Below, in pieces: positions 32,791-43,828 of a stretch of DNA of 64,000 bases (its first letter is position 1; every line of letters begins with the position of its first letter). The translations under genes were made by a program, and so were the position numbers. A model generated the notes under the pieces. It worked only from the letters and a program-made list of their open reading frames with translations, was not told where the DNA came from and made no database searches. This stretch comes from Xanthostigma xanthostigma (Eukaryota > Arthropoda > Insecta > Raphidioptera > Raphidiidae). The stretch is from the NCBI GenBank assembly GCA_963575645.1, contig OY754476.1, positions 8,308,001 through 8,372,000 on the forward strand. Direction: 5' to 3'.

Positions 32791-33590
32791 CAGTGAAATC
32801 TCTCTTAAGCGGACACCTTCGGGACTATTAAAATATGTCCGCCTAAGAGAGGTGTCCGCGTATGGGAAAATTAAAAAACACATATTATTATGTATGTACA
32901 TACATACATACAACATACTAAATATGTACATACATATTTTTTATTTAGATAATAGGGTAGAATTTTATTGTTTTCTCATATACATTAATATGCATACGTA
33001 TGAAATAAAAAATCAAACATAAAAAGTATAACTTAGTTGGCTTGAAAAATCAATTATGGTAGTTTGACGCGTATTAGTTTTAAGCATGTTGTCTTTAAAA
33101 TGTAATTCCAAGTCAGATAACATCTGCATTGCTGTTGAATCTCCTTTAGTTTTGGCAAATTCTTTAATTGTTTTCAACATACCAATGGCCTGCTGATAAC
33201 TTATAGCATTAGATTGATCAGTTATGGTTATTTCTTCATCGGATTCGTCAGATTCAACTAACGTGAGCTTGTCGCCTTTTTTTACAATTTTGTTAAAAGA
33301 GGTGTCATCATCATCTTCCACTAATAAGTTATTATCGATGGTAATGAATTCGCCTATATAATTTTTTATAGTGCAACGTGTTGCAAAATTTTTAATTTTT
33401 TGTCCGTTTAAGAGAGAATTTTACAAGTTTTGTACTTAAATATTGCGTCCGCGTCCGCCCAAGAGAGAGTCCGCTCAAGAGAGATTATGTCTTATGGAAT
33501 TCTCTTGTACTTCATTCCGGACTATCACATAGTGTCCGCCTAATAGAGCTGTCCGCTCATTAGAGGTGTCCGTTATGAGAGGTTACACTG
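32791..33590 (-). mobile_element. Tigger/pogo-type element, 800 bp, internally deleted
   Basis: Terminal repeats are CAGTGAAATCTCTCTTAAGC plus GGACACC and, inverted, CAGTGTAACCTCTCATAACG plus GGACACC. TA flanks both ends (32789-32790, 33591-33592). Subterminal GTCCGCCTAAGAGAG motifs repeat near both ends. The minus strand carries a transposase C-terminus (next entry). A (TACA)n-like microsatellite at 32890-32935 lies inside. Confidence 0.85.
33013..33321 (-). pseudogene. Tigger-like transposase C-terminal remnant
   Basis: Translation starts in an acidic stretch (MEDDDDTSFNKI, VESDESDEEITI), then SYQQAIGMLKTIKEFA, a helix with MLSDLELHF, and TRQTTIIDF. This order (acidic linker, SYxxAxxMLxxIxxFA, KQTTIxDF tail) is the C-terminus of Tigger/jerky pogo-group transposases. 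The CENP-B DNA-binding and DDE parts are absent. The Met start is not the original start. The last residues run into the element's 3' end. Confidence 0.7.
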
Positions 33591-33722
33591 TATTAAGTTA
33601 CATAATATTGTACAACATGTATGCACGTATCTGCATTTATTAATAGTTAAAGCTCTCTATTGAACTTATATAAATATCAAAGTTCAAAGGAAAATTATCT
33701 GTAACAAGTAAATAATTAATCA

Positions 33723-33929
33723 ATGTTTGGTTTGTCTTTGAATTTCAAGCAATCAATTCTATCGATCGGTTTAATTTTAATTTCAACATTAGTATTTTTC
33801 GGGGCATTTAAGGAAGGGAATGTCCTCCCCGTTCAGAAACTAAGAATTACCCTTAAACAAATGTTGACCTGCGAATTGCACTGGAACGAAATTGAAATAA
33901 AATTATTTCCTCGCAAGTGCAGTCAGTAG
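33723..33929 (+). CDS. 68-codon open frame with N-terminal membrane segment (weak)
   Basis: The frame opens MFGLSLNFKQ, followed by a hydrophobic segment of about 17 residues (SILSIGLILISTLVFFGAF), then a mixed polar tail with two cysteines. Codon use is less AT-biased than neighbouring chance frames. AAG|GTGAGC, a fair donor, lies just downstream at 33949 but after the stop. No family recognised. It may be chance or an exon fragment. Confidence 0.2.
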   Translation: MFGLSLNFKQSILSIGLILISTLVFFGAFKEGNVLPVQKLRITLKQMLTCELHWNEIEIKLFPRKCSQ

Positions 33930-34008
33930 ACAGGTGACATGTTAGACAAGGTGAGCGTTATAATCAGAACCGGACTAGAATCCATACTTTTGTGCAGAAA
34001 TGAAAGTA

Positions 34009-34453
34009 CACACCTATCCCCCGATTTACACGGTAGATACGTTCCTGAGAAAAACGTGTAAATTTTCAAGTCAAAACCGTGTAAATCGAAAAGCTTGCAG
34101 AAAATGCATAATTTTGCTATTTAACAGTTGTGATTTTTTTCAATATTTTTAGGTGTACACAGAAATAAAAATAAAATGCATTGACAGGTTCTGAAACTGT
34201 GAAACTTTCACTCAAATACAATTTTCCGTAGATAAAACTTTAATTTTATGCGAAGAAATACAGACACAGTGTGCGTGTGCAGCAAGTCAGCACATAAGCT
34301 CGGGATTCCCCGTGAGATGTGTACACAGCGCACGTGTTCAGTCACAGTAGCATTTAGTAGAGTGCGATAAAAACAAAAAGAAAAAACTTATTTGGAAAAC
34401 CGTGTAAAAGCGAAACGTGTAAAACAAGTACCGTGTAAATCGGGGGATGGGTG
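34009..34453. mobile_element. TA-flanked TIR element, 445 bp
   Basis: CACACCTATCCCCCGATTTA plus CACGGTA on the left is mirrored on the right (TACCGTGTAAATCGGGGGAT plus GGGTG). TA flanks both sides. Iterated CGTGTAAAnCG words near the ends resemble subterminal repeats of Tigger/pogo elements. Non-coding interior. Confidence 0.8.
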
Positions 34454-34641
34454 TAATTGTAAATTTGCTGTTTAATCGTGCCCTGAATACTAAACGGATT
34501 TACTTGAAAACTTATACCTTGCGTTCCCGGGACTCGTTCGTAAGCCGGGTTTGTTAGTAAGTCGGATCATATATAGAGAGATTAGAATGTTCGGGTAATA
34601 CATAAATGGTTGTTTTTGTTGTTTCGTCGTATGTTTTGGTT

Positions 34642-34657
34642 GGCCCTGAAAAGGGCC
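34642..34657 (-). terminator. Histone-type 3' stem-loop, perfect
   Basis: On the minus strand GGCCCTTTTCAGGGCC followed by AACCA. This matches the metazoan histone mRNA 3' stem-loop (GGYYCUUUUCAGRRCC, six-base stem, four-base loop), the binding site of SLBP. Confidence 0.6.
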
Positions 34658-34697
34658 GATGTAGAAAAAATTTATTGTGTCATTGATGACTTTTTTT

Positions 34698-34713
34698 GGC
34701 CCTGAAAAGGGTT
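34698..34713 (-). terminator. Histone-type 3' stem-loop, degenerate
   Basis: On the minus strand AACCCTTTTCAGGGCC followed by AAAAAAAG. The loop and right stem match the histone consensus, while two left-stem positions are mispaired. It lies about 40 bases before the perfect copy. Confidence 0.5.
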
Positions 34714-34860
34714 ATTTGTTTGGCCTTGATCTTTCCTTTAGGATCATTTTTTGAAAATATTGAGTTATTGAGGGTTGATCCAAATCTTCCTGGTTTGCCG
34801 TAGTCCTTTGGTATTACTACCTGGCGTTTCGCCAGCCAGCGACAAAACCATCGTTGTGTA
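34714..34860 (-). pseudogene. Degenerate histone H3-like 3' end
   Basis: Minus-strand translation contains AKRQVVIPKD, close to the H3 C-terminal AKRVTIMPKD. Beyond it the text drifts out of register (YGKPGRFGSTL where H3 has IQLARRIRGERA), with nucleotide resemblance to the H3 end. The two histone stem-loops lie at the expected short distance downstream. The 5' part is cut off by a TTAA MITE at 34861. The identity rests on a short match plus the stem-loops, so it is tentative. Confidence 0.35.
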
Positions 34861-35290
34861 AAGGCCGCTGCACACGAAGCTGGAAACACTGTTTGGACTT
34901 CTGCTGGCCGGCAGACTGGGTACAAGGCTTGAAATGACGTCACTGTGGACTCGCCTGCTAGCTCACAAGATAGATTTTAAAATTAGAACAGGGGCTATTT
35001 TTCTTACTAGGTCCTCTGCCTGCTCTGAGCAAGAACACAGTATCTTGTTACGTGGGCGACATGAACAAACGCCCACAAACCAACATGGCATCATTCTACT
35101 CAGAGTCAGACAACAGACACGTTTTGCTCTGTGTTCATGTTTGAACTGTCACTGCGCGCACCATGTCTACCTACAAAACAAGCTTGAAAATACGTCTCGT
35201 GTGAAGCGAGCACATACAAGCAATCAAGAAAACTATTTGTCAAATCTAGCAAGGAATCTAGCGGCAAATCCAGCCTCGTGTACAGCGGCC
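34861..35290 (+). mobile_element. TTAA-type MITE, 430 bp
   Basis: Opens AAGGCCGCTGCACACGAAGC and ends CAGCCTCGTGTACAGCGGCC before TTAA (35291-35294). The left TTAA has mutated to GTAA. The internal text matches the 30.0 and 37.2 kb copies. Mirrored frames of 149 and 86 codons here are repeat sequence. Confidence 0.8.
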
Positions 35291-35403
35291 TTAATTCATG
35301 ACTGTCACGCGCGTGCGATGACGTCACAGACAAAACAAATTCTGCGCGACGAACTCGTACAGACACACTCTACCCGTTGTTAACGCATTATTGGTCTCTA
35401 AGT
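35291..35403. repeat. Flank shared with 30378-30490
   Basis: Contains TGTCACGCGCGTGCGATGAC and TGACGTCA (a CRE-like palindrome). The match to the 30.4-kb flank ends near CGCATTATTGG, with a weaker TTATTATA match beyond. Confidence 0.75.
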
Positions 35404-35691
35404 TATTATATTATGTTATTATTTAACTGGAGTTCGGCGCTGGCAGTGAACCATTAATACTTCACAAAAAAACGATTACAGAGGCGTCACTCAGTGCCGG
35501 TGCCGTTGGTCTGGTTCTATTTGAATATTCTGTGGTCTTTAAATCTGCAGTAGTTTAGTTTGAAAATGTTCATATTTACTCTAATGCATAATTGTCACTC
35601 TTAATTTAACAATTTAGCATTATAAAACACGTTGAAATTAAAATTCAATAATATTAACGATATGCATATATTATATTATTTTAGAAGAATA

Positions 35692-35692
35692 A

Positions 35693-35762
<70 letters not shown>
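35692..35762. repeat. (AT)n microsatellite, about 70 bp
   Basis: Almost uninterrupted TA repeats, giving a YIYIYI-type frame on the minus strand. Length is probably polymorphic. Confidence 0.95.
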
Positions 35763-35765
<3 letters not shown>

Positions 35766-37221
35766 GTGATTTTAGTTTCACACTCATATTATTAAAGACA
35801 CATCTGAATTCTAAAATTATATTTAGGAAAGCTTCTTCGTATGAGTGGCAAGAGTCTTTGAAAATTGCAATTTCATGTTTTTTCAATTTTTTTTAATTCT
35901 GTTTTTTTTTTAGTTTTAATGTTAAATAATAATTTATTGTGAAATATATAATTATTCATTTTAATACGAAAAAGTGGCTTATAGGTCAATGTGATTAAAA
36001 AAAAACCGGACAAGTGCTCGCTTCTCCCGAATTAAAGCAAAAATATGCGTATTTTTAAAATATTACTAAGATCAATTTTAGTTTTTATTACCAGATCATA
36101 TTTAACAGTTCAGATTCTATACATGAAAATAAACTATTATCCAAACATTTTTTTTATTTGATATACTTTGGTGAGACATTCGGAGTAAACTGCACTGAAA
36201 CAAAATAAAAACTTTCTGCAAATTGTAGCTATAGTTAATCAAAATATTACTTTTATTAGTAGGAAAGTACTAAACAATAAAAATGTTTATAAATAACTGT
36301 TTGAATTATAACTTAAAAAAAATATCCTTTAATTATGTAGCTGCAGTTTGCAAAATATTTCTATTTTGTTTCGGTATGTCTTACTCGAAAAGTGTAGATC
36401 AGATAAAAACAATGTTATGGACAAAAGTTGTTTTTGTTTTTATGCAATATCTGAATTAAAAAGCATGACATGCTATTAAAAAACCAAAATCAACCTTAGC
36501 ATATCCTTAAAAACACCCCGTAATAATTAAAAAATGAATCAGGTATTCCATATTCTCTTTCTCCCTCGAAATTGTACAACTTTTGTTCGAAACATTTTTT
36601 CATCTATATTATTGGGTATAATATTATATTTTATATCGCTTGTTTAGTTGAAATCGACATAAACTTAATTACTGTCTAACCTGTATTCAATCTAATTTGT
36701 GCCCTGATGAAGCCGTGTCAGGGTAAAGAATAATTTAAACAGATAGCTGTAATAAAAGTACTAGAGCTACTGTCGCTTCTGGATGTCCTCTTCTGTGATT
36801 ATGTTCACTGAACTATCTATATGAGCCGCTAGCATTTGTATGTTGAGGGGCGGGGGTCGTTTCGAGACAGAAATCAACGTTAAAGCCCGACTTTGATTGA
36901 CTGCTGACAAGGGTTGCCATTATCCTCTATATTTTATTCAGTTACAGAATTTTAGATTTATTGTAGACGAATGCATATTTTGTCGTGTAGACCAATCTAT
37001 TGATCATCTAATAATTCTGTTTTGTTATTTTGTTATCCGTTTTGATTTTAATAACTAACTTCATGAAAAATTTCTAACGCTGTTTTTGAAAATTTGAATA
37101 TATACGTATTTTACCATTTCAACTTCACAAGTGAAGAATGATACTAATTTAGCTCAAAATATACCAAATACTTTTGAGCAATATCTTTCGTACTACAGAT
37201 ATCTAAGGTACAAAAACTATC
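35763..37221. other. Gene-free stretch
   Basis: AACCGGACAAGTGCTCGCTT at 36004 resembles the CACTTGGCCG end of the 2.1-kb repeat in reverse. GCCCTGATGAAGCCGTGTCA at 36701 looks hammerhead-like at first but lacks the GAAA part. Nothing else recognised. Confidence 0.4.
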
Positions 37222-37225
37222 TTAA

Positions 37226-37682
37226 GGCCGCTGCACACGAGGTTAGAAACGCTGCTAGAAACATTGCCTGGAGTTCTGCTAGCCGGTAGGCTGGCTACGA
37301 AGCTGAAAATGACGTCACTGCGGGCTCGCTGGCTGGCTTACAAGATAAGTTTTAAAATTAGAACAGGGGCTATTATTCTTGCTAGGTCCGCTGCTAGGTA
37401 TGAACAAGAATCAATCAGGAAGCAGTATCTTGTCACGGAGGCGACTTGAACAAACACCCACAAACCAACATGGCATCATTCTGTTCAGAGTCAGACAACA
37501 GACACGTTTTGCTCTGTGTTTATATTTGAACTGTCACTGCGCGCGCACCAGGTTTATTCACAAAACTATCTTGAAAAGACGTCTTATGTGAAGCGAGCAC
37601 ATAACAGCAATCAAGAAAACCAGCGCTAGAAAACTAGTAGACAAATCTAGCAAGGAATCTGGCAGCCTCGTGTGCAGCGGCC
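37226..37682 (+). mobile_element. TTAA-type MITE, 457 bp
   Basis: TTAA at 37222-37225, then GGCCGCTGCACACGAGGTTA; it ends CAGCCTCGTGTGCAGCGGCC before a mutated TTTA. The longest copy, with AACGCTGCTAGAAAC inserted near the left end. Confidence 0.8.
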
Positions 37683-38017
37683 TTTAGACACAAAATATTT
37701 TTCAGCTCTGAATGGGTTGTAACTGGAATTTGATCAAAGCGGGATAATCATACCGACTTGGCATTCTGAACACAGTTATTACTGTCTTTACCATAAATTT
37801 GACGTAAGCAATTTTGCTTTTTCACCACAGAAATTCAATTGAAGTAACCACTAATGGATAATATTCTGTATGTACATTAGAATATGCATATTATATAAGG
37901 TGTGTATCGTACTCCAGTGTAAAAAGTGTTAATACTTTTGACACAATTGCGTTTGTTATACAAGCACTTAGCGCATACCTGTATGATATTTTATTGTCGA
38001 ACAAAATTCTAACAATA

Positions 38018-38143
38018 AGGCCTAGTTTATATGAGAGGCGTTCAACGCGCGTTGGCCCAACGCGCGTTTACAGTTTCTATACAATTGTATAGGACTGTTT
38101 ATATGATAACGCGCGTTGAACGCCTCTCATATAAACTAGGCCT
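38018..38143. mobile_element. AGGCCTAG palindromic MITE, 126 bp
   Basis: AGGCCTAGTTTATATGAGAG and its inverse at the right end, with AACGCGCGTT palindromes within. It corresponds to one half of the 212-bp copy at 51551 closed by the other terminus. Confidence 0.8.
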
Positions 38144-38283
38144 AACAGTCCCGACTCTTGAACAGGGGAACGTAGTGTAATGCAGATCACGTGATAGATG
38201 TCTAACTTTGACAATTGCTACAACAAATTACACTTTTAGTGAATCTAACGTGCACTGTTCTGTGTAAATTTCAGTGAACACTA

Positions 38284-38467
38284 AGGCCTAGCACACATGA
38301 AGAGCGTTTAACGCGCGTTTACAATTTCTATACAATTGTATATAACTGTTTACATGATAACGCGCGTTGGTGGCGCGTTGAACGCGCGTTATCATGTAAA
38401 CAGTTATATATACAATTGTATAGAAATTGTAAACGCGCGTTTAAAGCTCTTCATGTGTGCTAGGCTT
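38284..38467. mobile_element. AGGCCTAG palindromic MITE, CACACATG variant, 184 bp
   Basis: AGGCCTAGCACACATGAAGA at the left is mirrored at the right. The inner arms AACGCGCGTTTACAATTTCT and TAACTGTTTACATGATAACG are inverted around a GCGTTGGTGGCGCGTTGAAC centre. It touches the TTAA of the next element. Confidence 0.85.
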
Positions 38468-38469
38468 AA

Positions 38470-38897
38470 AGGTCGCCGTACACAAGCCTTTTCATCCGCT
38501 AGATTTAGCTGCAAGGTTTCAAGCGCGCTGTGGCGCTGGGTTTCGCGATGTCTTTTATATATTCGCTTCACACGATGCATGTTTTGAAGCAGACTTTGTC
38601 GATGGGTTTGGTGCGCGCGCAGTGACAGTTTAATGTTAACAAAAACGAACGTTTATTGTCTCTGAACAGTACACACACTATGACGCCATGTTTGTTTGTG
38701 GGAGTTTGCCCATGTGACCAACGTAACTGTTTTCTAATTGGTTCTTCCTCAAAACAACAACGAAAAATAGATCCGGTTTTAATTTTGAAATCCAACTTGT
38801 AATCATGCACGCGAGCCAGCAGTGACGCCATTTCCAGCCTCGTAAACAAGACCCAGCAACGGTTCCAGCGGCAATAGAAGTCTAATGTGCAACGGCC
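38470..38897 (-). mobile_element. TTAA-type MITE, diverged, 428 bp
   Basis: Intact TTAA on both sides (38466-38469, 38898-38901). The minus strand begins GGCCGTTGCACATTAGAC and shares CTGGAAATGGCGTCACTGCT, GGGCAAACTCCCACAAAC and AACTGTCACTGCGCGCGC with the others. Divergence is higher than between the other four copies, so it is older or a subfamily. Confidence 0.75.
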
Positions 38898-38901
38898 TTA
38901 A

Positions 38902-39612
38902 TATACCAAACACACCTATTATCTAGTAATGATTATGGTATATAGTCAGGGCGTCAGCACTATTGCTATTTCGTTTTCCTATCTTGATTTAGTCAGATAT
39001 AATTTCCGAGTAACTTCACTAAAAAGAAGTGAAAAAACACGCTATCTTTATGCCATTCTCTAGAGTTTATACTCTACTATATATTTATAACAAATCAAAT
39101 ATCTGATATTGTCTCACTGATTTGTTTAATCATGCTTCAGCGACCTATAGATTCTAAAATCTAAATAAATGTTTAGTAAAAGAAGAACCGGGCAAAACAA
39201 AACACGTGCGCTCTCAGTACGAAATAAATACATATTGCTGGGTGATTATTAAATATAAATTTACTAGAGTGCGAAGATAAATCTTGTGTATAATCGTGTT
39301 ACAGTGTTTTTGTTTACATAAACTGTATTATTTTTACGTTATTACTTAGAATTAGTTGTTTTCTGTTAGGTACGTTATTAGTTTTGTTACATTTTACAAG
39401 AGAAGTACTTTTAGTTTGTTTGTTTATTTGTTTTGTTAACGTTTTTATTATTGTAAATAAATATTAACCACCAGCTGAAGAACAGTTTTGTTACAGTATT
39501 ATAAAACATAACCTTCTTGAGAAACTGGGCGGGCTCAGCGGTTCGAATCCTTAATTTTTAATAGGAAACAAAAACAGTACAGGATAACCTACATTAATAA
39601 ATGGCAGTGCGA
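38902..39612. other. AT-rich DNA, no gene seen
   Basis: No recognised feature. Confidence 0.4.
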
Positions 39613-39726
39613 GATAACGCGCGTTCAACGCGCGTTATCATATAAACAGTTCTATACAATTGTATAGAAATTGTAAACGCGCGTTGGGCCAACGCGCGTT
39701 GAACGCCTCTCATATAAACTAGGCCT
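39613..39726. mobile_element. AGGCCTAG palindromic MITE, right half
   Basis: GATAACGCGCGTTCAACGCG through TATACAATTGTATAGAAATT to TCATATAAACTAGGCCT. The left half is missing beyond the central GCGCGTTCAACGCGC. Confidence 0.8.
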
Positions 39727-42149
39727 AATAATTGTAAAACGTGAATATTTTTCTTTTGATCATTTAGTAAACTCTTAACTTGAACGGAACACCGCGCGCG
39801 CGGGTGTGAAATCTTGCTTCAAGTTCAAAATGTTTTTAAATGTATCGATATGTTACATTTTATTAAAATAACACACTGTAGAATATATTATGTTCTCTTT
39901 TCACCAATTAGGTTTTGATATCCATGTTTGTTGTGGATTTCCAACACGATCTGTCAGTTTTCCGTAGTGTTTCCATAACTTGCCTCACCTACATTTCATT
40001 TTTCATCATAAATGATAAAACGTTTTTTAAACGTTAATTGCCATGGCGTGTGTAGTGTTTTTCAGTTTACGTAACTCTGTACACTATCGCTGAAAAGTTT
40101 TAACTCATTCTGTCCTGGCGGTCATTTCCATGGACATACTATTCTATTGCGTGTAATTTAAGTCATTGTAATTAAATATCAAATATAAATATTTCATTGT
40201 ACTTGGTGCTTATCTAAGATATAGGCATGCCAAACAAAACAAAGAAATACTATTTGGGTAGGTCCAAATATTGAATCAAGTGTTGACCGCAGTCATGGAT
40301 TCACGCAAAGCTGGTATAAAGTATACATTCTGATTATGTATTAACTCAGTATATAACTTACGTATTTTCATGATATAATTTTATTTTTCTTTTGCGGATA
40401 TTTATTTCAATTTTATGATGTACACTTTACTAATTATACTTAAAAAGTAAATAAACATCCTTATGCTAGTGATTACCGTAAAAAATGTTTCTTTTGACGT
40501 GTTATCTATTTCAATGGACATACGATTGTCCAAAATTCTGTAAATGTTTTTAGTTTGTCACTGAATATACCTTAATTATATCCTAAATAAGCTCAACACC
40601 CTAAAAATATTTTGTGTTTCAAAAATATAAAATTCAGGTCCGAAGGGGTTAATGTGCCTGTCGACAATATTTATAACTATCAACCTTTCACGGTGATAAA
40701 TGAGATCAAGTTTAACATACTGAACAGATTTTTAAAAAAAATCGAGCCAGCTATGAATTTTGTTAATTCAATCTTGGTATTTTATTAAAGGACATGGCCA
40801 TTTAGGAAAAAAAACTATGAAGCGAACTGTTCAAATTAGATTTTATTGACTTCCCGACAGTGTGAATATCTCAAACATTTTCATCTTCAACGTGTCACTT
40901 TTTTACCACACTAAAAAAATAATCTCTATCTAAATCCGTCATAAAAAGGTGGGCTTGCCATTTGAAAGAAGAGTCAATGACGTGTTATCTCAATAACAAA
41001 ACATGATCTAAAAAAGAAATGTATGTAAAGGTTTTAGTAAATAAAATCAATAATAACTTAAACAAATTTCATTCAACAAAAAAAAATAATTCAAAATTAT
41101 AGTAGGTAAATCGTTTTATCAAAAAAAATATTTTTTTTTAAGGTATATCCAATTGTATATATCCACATATATAGAGCATATGCAAGAGAATATCACTTGG
41201 GGGGGGGGGGGGGGGGTGTCTTCACCTCTGGGTATCTGGCCAGTATCATTAAATATCAAAGCTTGGTGTAAACGACAAACACAAAATAATTTAACAAAAT
41301 TATACAGTGGAACCTACATTTATTAGAAAAAATACCTTTTTAAGAAACAAAATCGAAAAGACCCAGCATTTGTCTCAAAAATCTTCAGTAAAAATTTTAA
41401 TTTCATATTGTAAGACTATGAGAGAGAGATTGTGAATTATAGACGCTCAAGTAAGACTACGAGCTCACTGCATAAGTTGTTTATTTAATCAAAGTGGAGT
41501 TGTTTGTTTTATATTATTTAGACTTTTGAGTAGTAGTGTACAACGTTATATAGAACTATTCCAGAATAATCTCCTTGGATTGAAGGGTGGAGATTTATTT
41601 TATGTGCTAAATTACTAAAAAATACCTGTGCAGTATTTTACCTTTACATTTCCGGCAGATATTCATAATGAAAAAACTCTATACAATGTGTTTCATAGCA
41701 TAAAAATATATCAGGGACATGTACAATGATAAACAAAATATTGATTAACAGGAACCTAAAATTTTGAGCAATTCTTGTAGATAAATTAACTTTTATTTCG
41801 CGCGTTTGATGAGCATTTCCTGGAGATCTGTCTCATTATGCAACTAGAAATACAGTTTCTATCAATCAAGCCAAGAAACGTCAAGTTTTTTTCATTATTG
41901 TACAAGTCATTAACATTCAGTTATTTAAATTGTTTAAAAACCGGTGAATTTATTATTGCAACCATTTTGAGAAACTTATAACAGTTATAACGCACTTATT
42001 TTGAAAAGAAATAGGACTATATGAGAAACAATACTGTATAAAAATAAAATAGTTCTTTTATTTAAAAGAAATAACTTTTGGTCCGCTCCTCGTATTTTTT
42101 TTTTAGAAATCTAAATAAAATTAAATAAATAAATATTTTGATCAAAAAT
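39727..42149. other. Long gene-free stretch with an 18-G tract
   Basis: No coding or terminal repeats recognised in 2.4 kb. Positions 41199-41216 are 18 consecutive G. At 41305 TACAGTGGAACCTACATTTA resembles a Tigger-type end with no partner. CGCGCGCGCGGG at about 39792 is an isolated CpG-rich run. Confidence 0.45.
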
Positions 42150-42308
42150 GATAATATCACGCTGCGAGCAATAGGAGCGGATCATCAATGAAAATATAAC
42201 TCAAAATTTGTCTGTCCGACATCATGAAAGAACACAACATTCATCTCGGTAAACTCCGCCCCCCCATTTGTTCTTCTGCACCCGGATGAAACCGGGCGGG
42301 ACCGCTAG
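42150..42308 (+). mobile_element. Helitron family A, 3' fragment with deletions
   Basis: Carries ATATCACGCTGCGAGCAATA, CATCTCGGTAAACTC and the end GGGCGGGACCGCTAG followed by T. Internal segments are deleted. Confidence 0.7.
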
Positions 42309-42626
42309 TGTGTTTATAAAATAAGACTGCCGTCTGAGAAATTCGCCTTCTACATTAAATTTTCATTGCACGGTCTTGTCTTATTTTTGCCACTAGACTA
42401 GACATTTATTTGTATCTATTAGTAAACAGTACCATTTAGTGTAAAATAGTTTTCTTATTGTTTTACATTAAGCCTAACAGGTCAAATACTTAATGGTCTG
42501 ATTTTACGAAACGCAAATAGCTTTACCGTTTGTTTGTTTGTGTACAAGCTCATTGGCGGATCCAGACTTTTTTGAGAGGGACATAAATTTCCATGTCAGG
42601 TTTGAAATTCTAACTTGCCTATAGAT

Positions 42627-42680
42627 CAGGCCTGGGCAAATGGCGGCCCGCAGTAGAATTTTGTCCGGCCCGCGAAACAT
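42627..42680. mobile_element. hAT-type terminal fragment (GGCCTGGGCAAA)
   Basis: CAGGCCTGGGCAAATGGCGG plus CCCGC, then GGCCCGCGAAAC, resembles the well-known hAT end CAGGGGTGGGCAAACTNCGGCCCGC. No partner end was found. Confidence 0.5.
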
Positions 42681-43455
42681 TTTATAAATGATTATTAAGA
42701 GCGAAAATAGTTCGCCAACATAATTTGGCACATGAAAAAAATTTTAGGGCCATACCCCGACAACACAAATATTGTTTTGTTTTTATCTTTACCAATGACA
42801 ATTTTTTTATATTTCTTATTAATAATTAAAAAAATAAAATTTATTAATTTATTTTTTTTTATATTTTTTACTAATTAACAAAAAATTTAAAATGTAATGA
42901 TCTTGCTGTTTTTTTGCGTATACGTAAAACATTAGTATAAAATACGTAAGGAGCATAACTTCCGTCGTGTGTCCACGAACTGACACCCCTCTTTTTTTAC
43001 AAAAATCTGACAATACCTTGTACATGCATTAAAGTAATAATTCTTTTACGATTTGGTTTTACTAAAATGACATTCCAAAAATTTGTCCTTTCATTTTCGT
43101 AACACTGTTACGAATAATTAACATTTTTTTTATCTACTATAAAATATACACTTTCATAATGTTGTTAAAATTTATAATAAGTAACAAATAAGCTGCTCAG
43201 GCAATAATAAATAACTAAAATTAACAGTCTGGAGTTCTTTGAAGTTGTACATATGTTATATATCGTTAAGTTTTGGCATGAAACCGTGCGAGTCGATGAG
43301 TGTTTTGGCAGAGTTTAAAAGAATATGTGTTGAAAACAAATTGTCAAAACTACCAATTTCACACCGATATATCTCTCTCTCTTTCTCACTAATAGAGGTC
43401 AGTGGCCTCAAACCATTCTCCAAAAAAATACATCTTACAGTTCAAATTAAAAACG
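42681..43455. other. AT-rich DNA, no gene seen
   Basis: CTCTCTTTCTCACTAATAGAG at 43374 resembles motifs in the Tigger-like relic at 46.6 kb. Nothing else. Confidence 0.35.
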
Positions 43456-43565
43456 TTTTGACGTGATAACGTCTTATAAATTGATGAAACACCGGTGCCT
43501 GACGTGCAAGCGAGAGCGCGGTATAAGCGATAGAGAGGTACGATCGGCCCAAGCGTCGGCTTGTA
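43456..43565 (+). mobile_element. GACGTGATAACGTC-family element, 5' part plus GC-rich block
   Basis: TTTTGACGTGATAACGTCTT to AAACACCGG matches the other copies, then diverges into a GC-rich GCAAGCGAGAGCGCGGTATA plus GGTACGATCGGCCCAAGCG stretch. This may be another subfamily's interior. Confidence 0.6.
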
Positions 43566-43828
43566 CGCATTTCTCAATTATGGACAGGCAATCTTAACGA
43601 TTTATACGTAAATCGTATGTATACATACACTTTGTATAGAGTTTGTCAACTACGGTAAATCTTGCGCTCTTTTAAGCGAAGCCGCCGGTTCAGACTAGTA
43701 ATATATAGTTATTATTTAAAAGTTTGAAACCGCTGGTGTATGATTCATATATCATTAAATTTGTTATTTAAATCATCATAAACATAATATTAACGCGTGA
43801 CTCCTAATGAATAGATTTACACCTATAC

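Noticed and set aside
34934..35383. 149-codon plus-strand frame, the longest in the window
   Set aside because: It lies almost entirely in a TTAA MITE; the same text at 25, 30 and 37 kb is interrupted, and no protein family fits.
35671..35886. 71-codon minus-strand frame with a YIYIYI run
   Set aside because: Produced by the (AT)n microsatellite.
36701..36727. CTGATGAAG...CAGGG as a hammerhead ribozyme core
   Set aside because: No GAAA after the stem, so the core is incomplete.
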